Shown here one piece after another: positions 1 through 8,009 of a stretch of DNA of 18,248 nucleotides (the first letter of the stretch is position 1; every line of letters starts with the position of its first letter). The stretch covers positions 1 through 18,248 of the forward strand of contig CAZMSZ010000130.1 of the NCBI GenBank assembly GCA_964569055.1, given 5' to 3'. Under the pieces are notes generated by a model. The model was not told the DNA's origin. It did no database searches and saw only the letters and a list, made by a program, of their open reading frames with translations. This stretch comes from JAWLGW01 sp964569055 (lineage in GTDB: Bacteria > Planctomycetota > J058). Both the position numbers and the translations under genes were made by a program.

Positions 1-218
1 CCCCCCCCCCCCCCCGCCCCCCCCCCCCCCGCGCCGCCCCGCCCCCGCGGCGCCCCCCCCCCCCCGCCCCCGGGGGGGGGCCCCGGGGGGGGGGGCGCCC
101 CCCCCCAGAAACCAAGAAGGCCTGCCCCTTTCCCCGATCCCGCCCCGCGAGTAAAACGTGCCCTCGCCTCGGGCCGGCGCGGGATCGCCCGCCCCGAGGG
201 AGACGGAGGGGTGCTGCC
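1..218. other. Gene-free left edge with C/G homopolymer tract
   Basis: Bases 1-110 are almost only C with runs of G, and no protein or RNA gene is visible. This looks like low-quality sequence or an assembly edge rather than ordinary genome; that is inference from composition. From about 111 the composition becomes normal. A purine-rich ribosome-binding site (gacggagggg) lies about 8 bases before the ATG at 219. Any promoter for the following operon would lie in or before this stretch, and I cannot identify one. Confidence 0.6.
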
Positions 219-1076
219 ATGAAGAAGGTCGGGGTGCTCGGCTGCGGCCTGATGGGCTCGGGGATCGTCGAGGTCTGCATCAAGAGCGGACACGCCACCG
301 TCGTGCGCGAGACCAGCCAACAGTTCCTCGAGCGCGGGCTGGCGCGGCTCGACGACTCCATGGAGCGGGCGGTCAAGAAGGGGAAGATGACCGACGCCGA
401 GCGCGAGACGGCGCGGGCGCGGCTGATCCCGACCACCGACATGTCGGCCCTCGCCGACTGCGACATCATCATCGAGGCGATCACCGAGGACCGCGCCGCC
501 AAGGTGGCGCTGTGGCGCGAGATCGCGGCGGTCGCCCGGCCGGACGCCCTGCTCGCGACCAACACCTCCTCGATCCCGCTCTCCTCGCTCGCGCCCACCA
601 CCGGCAACCCGCGCCGGTTCATCGGGCTGCACTTCATGAACCCCGTCCCGGTGATGAAGCTGGTCGAGATCGTGCAAGGGATCGAGTCCTCGCCCGCCGC
701 GATCGAGGAGGGCAAGGCCTTCGTCGAGGGCCTCGGCAAGACCACGATCCTCGCCAAGGACACGCCGGGCTTCGTGATCAACGTGTTGCTGGTGCCCTAC
801 CTGTGCGAGGCGGTGCGCCTGCTCGAGGCGGGCGTCGCCACCAAGGAAGACATCGACAAGGGCATGCAGCTCGGCTGCGGCATGCCCATGGGCCCGATCA
901 CGCTCCTCGACTTCGTCGGGGTCGACACGACCCTCGCGATCGCCGACGTCCTGTTCGAGGAGTTCCGCGACCCGAAGTACGCCGCCCCGCCGCTCCTGCG
1001 CCGCATGGTCGAGAGCGGCTTCATGGGCAAGAAGTGCGGGCGCGGGTTCTACGACTACACCGGAGGCAGCAAGTGA
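219..1076 (+). CDS. hbd: 3-hydroxybutyryl-CoA dehydrogenase (3-hydroxyacyl-CoA dehydrogenase family)
   Basis: This cytoplasmic enzyme (285 aa) interconverts 3-hydroxybutyryl-CoA and acetoacetyl-CoA with NAD(P). The length is normal for the stand-alone short-chain family. The N-terminal Rossmann fold shows GCGLMG at residues 8-13. The substrate loop TNTSS lies at about 114-118. The catalytic dyad is His138 (in HFMNP) with Glu150, 12 residues apart as in characterised family members. The C-terminal helical domain ends in the usual GRGFYDY. The ATG at 219 has a good ribosome-binding site (ggagggg). The stop overlaps the next gene's GTG by four bases, which suggests translational coupling. Enoyl-CoA hydratase and thiolase genes follow on the same strand, so the substrate is probably a C4 acyl-CoA. 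Whether it works in oxidation or synthesis cannot be told from sequence. Confidence 0.93.
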   Translation: MKKVGVLGCGLMGSGIVEVCIKSGHATVVRETSQQFLERGLARLDDSMERAVKKGKMTDAERETARARLIPTTDMSALADCDIIIEAITEDRAAKVALWREIAAVARPDALLATNTSSIPLSSLAPTTGNPRRFIGLHFMNPVPVMKLVEIVQGIESSPAAIEEGKAFVEGLGKTTILAKDTPGFVINVLLVPYLCEAVRLLEAGVATKEDIDKGMQLGCGMPMGPITLLDFVGVDTTLAIADVLFEEFRDPKYAAPPLLRRMVESGFMGKKCGRGFYDYTGGSK

Positions 1077-2119
1077 ATCGGCTCGCAGCGTTGCTCCTCC
1101 TGGGTGCGCTGGCCGCCCCGGCCATGGCCCAGGAGCCGCCCCAGGACGACAAGCCGCAGGAGGCCAAGAGCTTCCTCGAGCTCACGGTCGAGACCGACCG
1201 GGCCGAGGTGCCCGTCGGCGACGCGGTGAAGGTCACGGTGCGGCTGAAGAACGCGGGCACCGAGCCGGTGAAGGTGCGCGAGCTCGCCGAGGACGTGCAG
1301 CTCGTCTCGTTCGACCTGCGCCTCGACGACGGTCCGACCTTCAGCCACTACAAGATCCACCCCACGATCTACGCGCCCAAGCCCGACTGGAAGGTGGTGG
1401 AGCTGGCGGCGGGCGAGGCGAAGGAGCTGACCGTCGAGCTCCCCGCCCTGACGACCGGCGTGCTCACGATCACGGCCAACTACGACCGCGCCGTGAAGAA
1501 GGAGCAGACCGGCGAGCGCAGCTTCGAGCCCGCCAAGCACGTCTCCAAGCCGGTCACGGTCAAGCTGGCCCCGAGCGCCGACGGGCACGAGCGGGTGGAG
1601 GTGGTGATCCACACCAACCTCGGCCCCATGCACGCCCGCCTGTTCTCCGAGCGCACCCTCGGGACCGCGCTCCACTTCGCGCGCCTGATCCGCGACGGAC
1701 GCCGGCAGGTGGGCGACGGGCGCGAGGTGCCGTTCTACGACGGGCTCACGTTCCACCGCGTGATCGAGAACTTCATGATCCAGGGCGGCTGCCCCGAGGG
1801 GACCGGCAACGGCGGGCCGGGCTACACGATCCCGGCCGAGACCGCGCCCAAGGGGGACATCCCCGCCGAGCTGAAGCACGCGCCCGGTCGCCTGGCCATG
1901 GCGCGCAGCCCCCACCGCGACTCGGCCGGCTCGCAGTTCTACATCTGCGTCGGCGCGCCCTCGCACCTCGACGGGGACTACACCGTGTTCGGTGAGCTGA
2001 CGCGGGGCCTCGACGTGGCCCGGACGATCGCCGAGGTCCCCAAGGGCGGCGCGGACAAGCCGCTCACCCCCGTCACGATCGACTCGATCACCCTCCGCAC
2101 CGCGCCCGACGAGGGCTAG
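1073..2119 (+). CDS. Exported cyclophilin-type peptidyl-prolyl cis-trans isomerase with N-terminal beta-rich domain
   Basis: 348 aa if it starts at the GTG at 1073, which overlaps the upstream stop by four bases. I chose this start because it gives a signal peptide: VNR, then a Leu/Ala-rich core, then AMA|QE near residue 19. The open frame extends upstream to 158, but that part lies over hbd. Residues about 32-166 look like a beta-sandwich domain (alternating hydrophobic strands, KVTVRLKNAG). Residues about 172-345 are a cyclophilin domain with the key residues kept: FHRV with Arg229, NFMIQGG with Gln237, and GSQFYI with Phe289. It should catalyse proline isomerisation in folding proteins outside the cytoplasm. 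No lipobox is visible, so it is probably periplasmic rather than a lipoprotein. Assignment of the catalytic domain is secure; the N-terminal domain is only described. Confidence 0.9.
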   Translation: MNRLAALLLLGALAAPAMAQEPPQDDKPQEAKSFLELTVETDRAEVPVGDAVKVTVRLKNAGTEPVKVRELAEDVQLVSFDLRLDDGPTFSHYKIHPTIYAPKPDWKVVELAAGEAKELTVELPALTTGVLTITANYDRAVKKEQTGERSFEPAKHVSKPVTVKLAPSADGHERVEVVIHTNLGPMHARLFSERTLGTALHFARLIRDGRRQVGDGREVPFYDGLTFHRVIENFMIQGGCPEGTGNGGPGYTIPAETAPKGDIPAELKHAPGRLAMARSPHRDSAGSQFYICVGAPSHLDGDYTVFGELTRGLDVARTIAEVPKGGADKPLTPVTIDSITLRTAPDEG

Positions 2120-2133
2120 GCAAGGAAGAGCAG

Positions 2134-2652
<519 letters not shown>

Positions 2653-2657
2653 CCCGC

Positions 2658-3446
2658 GTGAGCTACGAGCGCCTGCAGGTCGAGGTGGCCGACGGGGTCG
2701 CCATGATCACGATCGACCGCCCCAAGGCCCTCAACGCCCTCGACGCCCAGACGCTCGACGAGCTCGAGCGCGCGGTCGACGAGGTCGCGGGGGCGAGCGG
2801 CCTGCACGGCGCGATCCTCACCGGGGCCGGCGAGAAGGCGTTCGTGGCGGGCGCGGACATCAAGGCGCTGGCGGAGGTCCGCCGCGCCGACGCGGCGCGC
2901 GCCCTCGCGCGCCGCGGGCAGGCGGTGCTCGACCGGATCAGCGCCTGCCCGCGCCCGGTGATCGCGTGCGTGAACGGCTACGCGCTCGGCGGCGGGCTCG
3001 AGCTGGCGCTGGCCTGCCACGTCCGCTACGCGGTGCGCGGGGCCAAGCTCGGCCTGCCCGAGGTGACGCTCGGGCTGATCCCGGGCTACGGCGGCACGCA
3101 GCGCCTGGCCCGCGCGATCGGCCGCGGCGCGGCGACCGAGCTGGTGCTGACCGGCGAGCCGGTCGGCGCGGAGGAGGCGCTGCGCCTCGGGCTCGTCCAG
3201 CGCGTGTTCGAGGACAAGGCCGCCCTCCTGGCGGGCGCGCGCGAGACGCTGGGCAAGGTCGCCCAGCGCGGCCCGCTCGCCGTCCGCCTCGCGCTGGAGG
3301 CGATCGGCCGCGGGCTGGAGCTGGACCTCCCGGCGGGGCTGGCGGTCGAGGCCGACCTGTTCGGGCTGGCGCTCGCGAGCGACGACGGGGCGGAGGGGAC
3401 GCGGGCCTTCCTGGAGAAGCGCCCGCCCGCGTTCACGGGGCAATAG
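2658..3446 (+). CDS. Enoyl-CoA hydratase (crotonase family)
   Basis: 262 aa, the typical length for a monofunctional enoyl-CoA hydratase, which hydrates crotonyl-CoA or other trans-2-enoyl-CoA to the 3-hydroxyacyl-CoA. The first oxyanion-hole segment is AFVAGADIKAL (61-71). The second is GYALGGGLELA (107-117). The two catalytic glutamates are present: Glu115 in GGGLE and Glu135 in LPEVTLG. IPGYGGTQRL follows at 141-150. The start is the GTG at 2658, five bases after the preceding stop. No strong ribosome-binding site fits in that gap, so coupling to the upstream gene is likely. With hbd and the thiolase it forms a short-chain beta-oxidation or crotonyl-CoA module. Exact chain-length preference is unknown. 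Confidence 0.93.
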   Translation: MSYERLQVEVADGVAMITIDRPKALNALDAQTLDELERAVDEVAGASGLHGAILTGAGEKAFVAGADIKALAEVRRADAARALARRGQAVLDRISACPRPVIACVNGYALGGGLELALACHVRYAVRGAKLGLPEVTLGLIPGYGGTQRLARAIGRGAATELVLTGEPVGAEEALRLGLVQRVFEDKAALLAGARETLGKVAQRGPLAVRLALEAIGRGLELDLPAGLAVEADLFGLALASDDGAEGTRAFLEKRPPAFTGQ

Positions 3447-3458
3447 AGGTTCGGGCTG

Positions 3459-3479
3459 GGCCGCTGACGCCGAGCGGCC
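3459..3479 (+). terminator. Small hairpin between enoyl-CoA hydratase and thiolase
   Basis: A perfect 7-bp stem (ggccgct / agcggcc) with a 7-base loop begins 12 bases after the hydratase stop. No T-run follows, so it may be a processing or partial-termination site rather than a strong intrinsic terminator. Confidence 0.3.
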
Positions 3480-3537
3480 TCGCGGGCGCGACCCGCGCGA
3501 CAATGACCTCGTCTGGCGAGCGAGGAGGAGAGATCGA

Positions 3538-4724
3538 ATGCGTGACGTCGTGATCTGCGCGGGCGCCCGGACGCCGATGGCGGAGTACAGCGGGACCCCC
3601 GGGCACGGGCTGTTCAAGGACCTCTCGGCGATCGAGCTGGGCGCGCGGGCCGCGAAGGCGGCGCTGGAGCGGGCCAAGGTCCCGGCGCGCCGGATCGACC
3701 ACGTGGTGATGGGCAACGCCCTGCAGACGTCGGCCGACGCGATCTACGGCGCGCGCCACGTCGGGCTCAAGGCGGGGGTGCCGATCGAGACGCCCGCGCT
3801 GACCGTCAACCGCCTGTGCGGCTCGGGGATCGAGGCCCTGGCCCAGGCGCGCCGCATGGTCCAGCTCGAGGAGGCCGGGGTGGTGCTCGCGGGCGGCATG
3901 GAGAACATGAGCCAGGCGCCGCACGCGGCGCGCGGGCCGGCCTGCCGTTCGGCCGGCCGGTGGTGTTCGAGGACCTGTTGTTCGAGGCGCTCAAGGACCC
4001 GCACTGCGGCCTGTTCATGGCGCAGACGGCCGAGGCGCTGGCGCGGAAGTACGAGATCTCGCGCGAGGCGCAGGACGACTTCGCCTGGCGCTCCATGCAG
4101 CGCGGGATCGCGGCCACCGAGGCGGGCACGCTCCTCGAGGAGATCGTGCAGATCGACGTGAAGGCGGGCCGTGAGACGGTGCGCGTCTCGCGCGACGACC
4201 ACGTCAAGCCCGACAGCACCCGCGAGAAGCTGGGGAAGCTCCGCCCGGCGTTCGGCCCCGAGGGCTCGGTGACCGCCGGCAACGCGAGCGGGATCGTGGA
4301 CGGCGCCGCGGCCCTGGTCGTGGCCGCTCGCGAGGTGGCCGAGGCGGACGGGCTCCCGATCCTGGCGACGATCGATGGGGTGGCCACCGTCGGCGTCGAC
4401 CCCGGCGTGATGGGGATCGGCCCCGCCCCGGCGATCCGGGCGCTGCTCAAGCAGACCGGGCGCAACCTCGAGCAGATCGACCTGTTCGAGATCAACGAGG
4501 CGTTCGCTGCGCAGTACCTCGCGGTGGAGAAGGAGCTCGGCCTCGACCGCGAGAAGGTCAACGTCAACGGCGGCGCGATCGGGATCGGCCACCCGCTCGG
4601 CGCCACGGGCGCGCGGCTCGTGCTGACCCTCGCCCACGAGCTGCGCCGCCGCGGCGGCGGCGTCGGCGTGGCGTCGGCCTGCATCGGCGGCGGGCAGGGG
4701 ATCGCGCTCTCGATCAGGGTGTAG
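3538..4724 (+). pseudogene. Acetyl-CoA C-acetyltransferase (thiolase), interrupted by a frameshift near 3936
   Basis: The whole span matches one thiolase of about 395 aa in two frames. The first part (3538 to about 3936) carries the nucleophile Cys94 in VNRLCGSG and ends in MENMSQAPHAARG. The second part (from about 3936 to 4724, the frame two bases on) continues with AGLPFGRPVVFEDLLFEAL and carries the other active-site blocks, GHPLGATGAR (about 4588) and ACIGGGQG (about 4680). All catalytic residues survive, so the break is recent, a sequence error, or programmed. The net change is one base short. Compared with the usual APHxxxGARxGL, two residues are also missing, which fits loss of one copy of a 7-base tandem repeat (gcgcggg). 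The ATG at 3538 has a strong site (gaggaggag). If intact, it condenses or cleaves acetoacetyl-CoA and completes the pathway with hbd and the hydratase. Confidence 0.85.
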
Positions 4725-4788
4725 GACCAGGCGAGAGCGAGAGGCAGAGGAAGACAACACGGAATATCAACAGCGAGTATCAATGAAA

Positions 4789-4837
4789 GGCGCTGTCGCG
4801 CGTCGCGAGGATCGCCTCGCGTCGCGCGCGTAGCGCC
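4789..4837. terminator. Long GC hairpin in the centre of the inverted-repeat element
   Basis: The left arm 4789-4810 (ggcgct...gcgagg) pairs with 4815-4837 (cctcgc...agcgcc) around the loop atcg. There is one T-T mismatch and a small bulge. The inner 14 positions pair apart from that mismatch. It lies 64 bases after the thiolase stop and could end transcription in either direction. No T-run follows, so a role as terminator is inference; it may simply be the core of the repeat. Confidence 0.5.
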
Positions 4838-4861
4838 GCGCGCTTGGCGCGGGTCTCCAAG

Positions 4862-4917
4862 CGACAGCCATTCTGGCAGTCGGATTGTCGTTCGCTGTTG
4901 ATACTCCGTGTTGTCTT
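4862..4917 (+). repeat. Dispersed repeat copy B, upstream of the STAS gene
   Basis: Aligns without gaps to copy C (13103-13048, - strand) at 45 of 56 positions. Conserved blocks are agcgacagccattctgg at the start (beginning one base earlier, at 4860) and ttcgctgttgat followed by ccgtgttg near the end. It ends 84 bases before the STAS start codon and points towards it, as copy C does towards the E1 gene. It could be a regulatory or mobile sequence. Confidence 0.75.
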
Positions 4918-4989
4918 CGTGTACGGCTGCGAACCGCGAACGGACCTACTCCGACGGGGCCCCTCCTGGAGCCGTGGGGCGGGCGCGGC

Positions 4990-4995
4990 TATGCT
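4990..4995 (+). promoter_or_regulatory. Candidate -10 box of a leaderless STAS transcript
   Basis: The hexamer tatgct matches the -10 consensus TAnnnT. It ends six bases before the GTG at 5002, the spacing expected when transcription starts at the start codon itself. No ribosome-binding site is visible before 5002, which fits a leaderless mRNA. No convincing -35 was found. Confidence 0.45.
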
Positions 4996-5001
4996 ACGGG
5001 C

Positions 5002-5367
5002 GTGGAGCTGAAGGTCCGACAGCGCGCGATCGACGGGCTCACGCGCGGCCGCGCGGGGCTGGTCGTCTCGCCATCGGGCGCGATCCGGGCCCGCACGGCC
5101 GAGCAGTTCCGAGCGCACGTCGACGCGGTGCTCGCCGACGGGGCCGACGTGACGGCGCTCGTGTTCGACATGGACGAGGTCGACTCGATCGACAGCTCGA
5201 CCGCCGGCTACCTCCTCAACGTGCACGACCGCTTGCGCGACCGCGGCGGCAACCTGGCTCTGGCCGGGCTGCAGCCGGGGGTGCGGGTCGTGATCGATTC
5301 GATCGGGCTGACCACGTTCTTCACCGTGTGCGAGACGGTGGACGAGGCGCTGCTCCAGCTCGGGTGA
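5002..5367 (+). CDS. STAS-domain protein (anti-sigma factor antagonist-like)
   Basis: 121 aa, one STAS domain of normal length. The signature VFDMDEVDSIDSSTAGYLL lies at 54-72. Ser65 or Ser66 in DSSTAG is at the position phosphorylated in SpoIIAA-type antagonists, so control by an anti-sigma kinase is plausible. LALAGLQPGV (85-94) and FFTVCETVDEAL (106-117) are also typical of the fold. I chose the GTG at 5002 because the conserved domain starts soon after it and a -10-like box lies just upstream; an open frame reaches back to 4885, but over repeat DNA. Usual partners (an anti-sigma kinase of the SpoIIAB/RsbW type, a sigma factor, a PP2C phosphatase) are absent from the window, so the partner must be elsewhere. 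A hairpin follows the stop within three bases. Confidence 0.8.
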   Translation: MELKVRQRAIDGLTRGRAGLVVSPSGAIRARTAEQFRAHVDAVLADGADVTALVFDMDEVDSIDSSTAGYLLNVHDRLRDRGGNLALAGLQPGVRVVIDSIGLTTFFTVCETVDEALLQLG

Positions 5368-5369
5368 GC

Positions 5370-5385
5370 GGCCCTCCGCAGGGCC
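5370..5385 (+). terminator. Hairpin directly after the STAS gene
   Basis: A 6-bp perfect stem (ggccct / agggcc) with loop ccgc starts three bases after the stop codon. A second perfect hairpin (gtgcgatc / gatcgcac, loop cgg) lies at 5460-5478. Neither has a T-run. Position supports a transcript end here. Confidence 0.4.
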
Positions 5386-5718
5386 CGCGCGACCGTCCGC
5401 GGGAGCCCTCGCCCTGGCGGGTGGGGGCGGCGAGCGTTTTCGCGCACCTCGCGCGAGCGGTGCGATCCGGGATCGCACGCGCTCAACGCTATCTCCAGCA
5501 AGGCTTCACACCTTTCTCCACATTCCACACGGCGCGCTGCGGCGCGGGGAATCCACCAGGTGCGGGGCGAATGCCCCACTCGCCAGGCCCGGTCGCCAGC
5601 GCCCCAACGGCCGAAGTGGTCGCCGAAGAGGCTGCGCCGTCGGGGTACCCCCCTGAAGCGACGAGCGGGGCAAGTCACTTGCTCCGTTGTGGGCGGGGAC
5701 GCCCTTCAGGAGTCGCGA
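5386..5718. other. Gene-free stretch upstream of the GAPDH-like gene, with several small palindromes
   Basis: No convincing gene. Visible structure: gtgcgatc-cgg-gatcgcac at 5460-5478; ggggc-gaat-gcccc near 5564-5577; the perfect palindrome ggggtacccc at 5642-5651; and gcaag-tca-cttgc at 5670-5682, only 36 bases before the start codon. The last two could be operators of the next gene. The stretch about 5485-5530 is pyrimidine-rich and lower in GC than its surroundings. No clear -35/-10 pair was recognised. Confidence 0.4.
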
Positions 5719-6771
5719 GTGAACGTCGTGCACGTCGTCGGGTGTGGAACGATTGGGGAGCCTCTGATCGCGCTCCTCACCCAGCACCGTGAGCAGCTCG
5801 GAATCGACGAGGTCACGTTCTCGAAGCAGCGCGCCAACCCGGAGGACCGCGCCAAGGCGGATCACCTGCAGGCCATGGGAGCGCGGCTCGCCGTCGCGCG
5901 CGCCGACTGGAGCGCCTTCAGCGACCAGGGCTACCGCCCCTCGCTCGAGGCCGACGAGGCGGCGGTCCGCGCGACCGTGGTGGTCGACTGCACGCCCGGC
6001 GGCCTCGAGAACAAGGAGCGGCTGTACGCCGGCCTGAGCGGCCCCAAGGGGTTCATCGCGCAGGGCTCCGAGGCGGGCTTCGGCAAGCCGTACGCGCTCG
6101 GGATCAACGACGAGGCGCTCGCCCGCGACGACCGCTTCGTGCAGGTCGTGTCCTGCAACACCCACGCGATCTCGGGCGTGGTCAAGGCGCTGACGCAGGT
6201 CGGTCGGCGCAGCCACCTGCGCTCGGGCCGCTTCGTGTGCATGCGCCGGGCCAACGACATCGGGCAGGACGGCTCGTTCGTGCCCGGCCCGGCGATCGGC
6301 CGTCACGACGCCGCGCGGTTCGGCACCCACCACGCGGCCGACGTCCACGCGCTGTTCACCACGCTGGGGCTCGACCTGCCGCTGTGGTCCTCGGCGATCA
6401 AGCTCAACACGCAGTACATGCACACGGTCTGGTTCAGCCTCGAGCTCGACCGCACGACCACGCTCGACGAGGTGCGCGAGCGGCTCGCCGCGGCGCCGCA
6501 GCTGGCGGTGACGCGCAAGCGCTCGTCCAACCGCGTGTTCTCCTTCGGGCGCGACCACGGCTTCTACGGCCGGATCCTGTGCCACGCGGTGGTGCCGCTC
6601 GACTCGCTCGCGGTGCGCGAAGGGCGCGAGGTGGTCGGGACGTGCTTCACGCCGCAGGACGGCAACTCGCTGCTCTCGTCGGTCGCGGCCACGCTGCGGT
6701 TCCTCGCGCCCGACGACCACGCCCGCCGGCGCGAGGCGGCGCTGGAGCGCTACGTGTTCGCAGAGGTTTGA
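5719..6771 (+). CDS. Archaeal-type (class II) glyceraldehyde-3-phosphate dehydrogenase-like protein
   Basis: 350 aa, close to archaeal class II GAPDH length. The NAD(P)-binding start is VVGCGTIGEP (6-15). DCTPGG (90-95) and FIAQGSEAG (112-120) match the archaeal DxTPxG and xxQGGEKA blocks. The catalytic Cys is Cys146 in VSCNTHA, against VSCNTTA/G in the family. RRAND (176-180), PGPA (189-192), THHAADVHALF (203-213) and YMHTVWF (233-239) follow in family order, and the C-terminal half also aligns. The Thr-to-His change after the CNT and the loss of the following Arg/Leu pattern (AISG) make the true substrate uncertain. The GTG start at 5719 has caggag nine bases upstream; an in-frame ATG at 5560 would add 53 low-complexity residues. 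A hairpin follows the stop. The family assignment comes from remembered motifs, not a search. Confidence 0.75.
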   Translation: MNVVHVVGCGTIGEPLIALLTQHREQLGIDEVTFSKQRANPEDRAKADHLQAMGARLAVARADWSAFSDQGYRPSLEADEAAVRATVVVDCTPGGLENKERLYAGLSGPKGFIAQGSEAGFGKPYALGINDEALARDDRFVQVVSCNTHAISGVVKALTQVGRRSHLRSGRFVCMRRANDIGQDGSFVPGPAIGRHDAARFGTHHAADVHALFTTLGLDLPLWSSAIKLNTQYMHTVWFSLELDRTTTLDEVRERLAAAPQLAVTRKRSSNRVFSFGRDHGFYGRILCHAVVPLDSLAVREGREVVGTCFTPQDGNSLLSSVAATLRFLAPDDHARRREAALERYVFAEV

Positions 6772-6773
6772 GC

Positions 6774-6813
6774 GCGCCGGTCGGCCGCTTCTCGGGGAGG
6801 CGGCCGCCGGCGC
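6774..6813 (+). terminator. Strong GC hairpin after the GAPDH-like gene
   Basis: The left arm gcgccggtcggccgc (6774-6788) pairs with gcggccgccggcgc (6800-6813) around an 11-base loop with one bulge. It starts two bases after the stop codon. No T-run. Two near-identical copies of ctggtt(t)tcggggatg follow at 6816-6847, of unknown role. Confidence 0.5.
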
Positions 6814-6870
6814 GGCTGGTTTCGGGGATGGCTGGTTTTCGGGGATGACTGCAAGGGGACGACGCACGCA

Positions 6871-8007
6871 ATGACGATCGCAACCAGGGTCCGAGAGGGG
6901 ACGCGCCCGCTCGGACCGGTGTTCCAGTGGGGAAGAAGGACGACGACCGACGCGGCCCAGCCGCGCCACCCTGCGGGCGGGCCGCCGGACCCGTTCGCGG
7001 CGGTGATCACCCACAGCCCGGTGATGCGGGAGGTGATCGAGATCTGCCGGCAGGTCGCGCCGACCCAGGCGCGGATCCTCCTGCTCGGTGAGACCGGGAC
7101 CGGCAAGGAGCTCCTGGCCAGGGCGATCCACGAGGCGTCGGCCCGGCCGGGGCCGTTCGTGCCGCTCAACTGCGGGGCGGTGCCCGAGCACCTCGTGGAG
7201 TCGGAGCTGTTCGGGCACGAGCGCGGCTCGTTCACCGGCGCCGACCGCAGCCGGCTCGGCCTGTTCCGCCGGGCGCACGGCGGCACGCTCCTGCTCGACG
7301 AGGTGGGCGACCTGCCGCTGCCCGCCCAGGCCAGCACCCTGCGCGCCCTCGAGGAGCGGGCCGTGCGGCCGATCGGCGGGAACGTGGAGATCCCGGTCGA
7401 CGTGCGCGTGCTCGCCGCCACGAGCAAGCCGCTCGACGGGGCGGTGGTCGCGGGTCAGTTCCGCCCCGACCTCCTCTACCGGCTCGACGTGATCCGGATC
7501 GTGGTCCCGCCGCTGCGCGAGCGCCGCGAGGACGTGCTCCTGCTGTTCGACCACTTCCTGGCGCAGGTGGCGCGCCAACACGGGGCGGTTCCCCCCGAGA
7601 CGCGCGCCTGCTTCCGGGAGGCGCTGCTCGAGCACCCCTGGCCGGGGAACATCCGGCAGCTGTACAACCTCGCCGAGCGCGTGCTGCTCACGGCCGCCCG
7701 GCGCGGCCCCCTGCGCGGTCGGGACGCCGACGACCTCCTCGGCCCCACCCCGCAGCGCGCGCCGGCGCCGAGCGCGACCGAGCCGAGGCCCAGCGCCGGC
7801 GGCCGCACCAACAGCACCACGCTCGAGGTCGGTCCGTCGCTCCCGCTCGCCGCCCACGTGGCCCAGGTCGAGCGCGTGTACCTCGAGCGGGCGCTGCAGC
7901 AGACCGGGGGACGGATCCAGGCCACCGCGCGGCTCGCCGGCATGAGCCGCCGCACGCTGCTGCGGAAGCTCAACAAGTACGGGCTCCAGAAGCGGGACTT
8001 CATGTGA
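6871..8007 (+). CDS. Sigma-54-dependent transcriptional activator, receiver-less (AAA+ plus Fis-type HTH)
   Basis: 378 aa. The AAA+ domain spans about residues 42-290: Walker A GETGTGKE (73-80), the sigma-54-contacting loop GSFTGA (119-124, a common variant of GAFTGA), Walker B LLLDEVGD (140-147), sensor ATSK, arginine region FRPDLLYRL (197-205) and HPWPGNIRQL (255-264). A Pro/Ala-rich linker (about 291-315) leads to a Fis-type helix-turn-helix (about 345-370, ending SRRTLLRKLNKYGL). The N-terminus has only about 41 low-complexity residues and no receiver, GAF or PAS domain. It is therefore PspF-like in layout, probably controlled by a partner protein or by its level. The ATG at 6871 has gcaagggga about 10 bases upstream. 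I saw no clear sigma-54 (-24/-12) promoter in the window, so its target is unknown. A hairpin begins two bases after the stop. Confidence 0.92.
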   Translation: MTIATRVREGTRPLGPVFQWGRRTTTDAAQPRHPAGGPPDPFAAVITHSPVMREVIEICRQVAPTQARILLLGETGTGKELLARAIHEASARPGPFVPLNCGAVPEHLVESELFGHERGSFTGADRSRLGLFRRAHGGTLLLDEVGDLPLPAQASTLRALEERAVRPIGGNVEIPVDVRVLAATSKPLDGAVVAGQFRPDLLYRLDVIRIVVPPLRERREDVLLLFDHFLAQVARQHGAVPPETRACFREALLEHPWPGNIRQLYNLAERVLLTAARRGPLRGRDADDLLGPTPQRAPAPSATEPRPSAGGRTNSTTLEVGPSLPLAAHVAQVERVYLERALQQTGGRIQATARLAGMSRRTLLRKLNKYGLQKRDFM

Positions 8008-8009
8008 GA

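Larger units (their letters stand above)
4750..4918. repeat. Inverted-repeat element with 27-bp ends (MITE-like), no transposase
   Basis: The left arm 4750-4776 and the right arm 4892-4918 are reverse complements at 26 of 27 positions (core caacacgg...tatcaacagcga). Each arm is the outer part of one copy of a dispersed repeat (copy A 4750-4799 on -, copy B 4861-4918 on +). Both copies begin with gcgacagc facing the centre. A strong GC hairpin fills the middle. The 169 bp hold no transposase. A related single copy lies at 13048-13105. Short size, terminal inverted repeats and a related copy elsewhere suggest a non-autonomous mobile or REP-like element. No flanking target duplication is obvious. 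It lies between the thiolase stop and the STAS gene. Confidence 0.7.

Noticed and set aside
158..1072. Upstream extension of the exported cyclophilin frame
   Set aside because: It overlaps hbd in another frame; the GTG at 1073 gives a clean signal peptide and a four-base coupling overlap.
4885..5001. N-terminal extension of the STAS protein
   Set aside because: These 39 codons run over dispersed repeat copy B and show no STAS features; the domain begins after the GTG at 5002.
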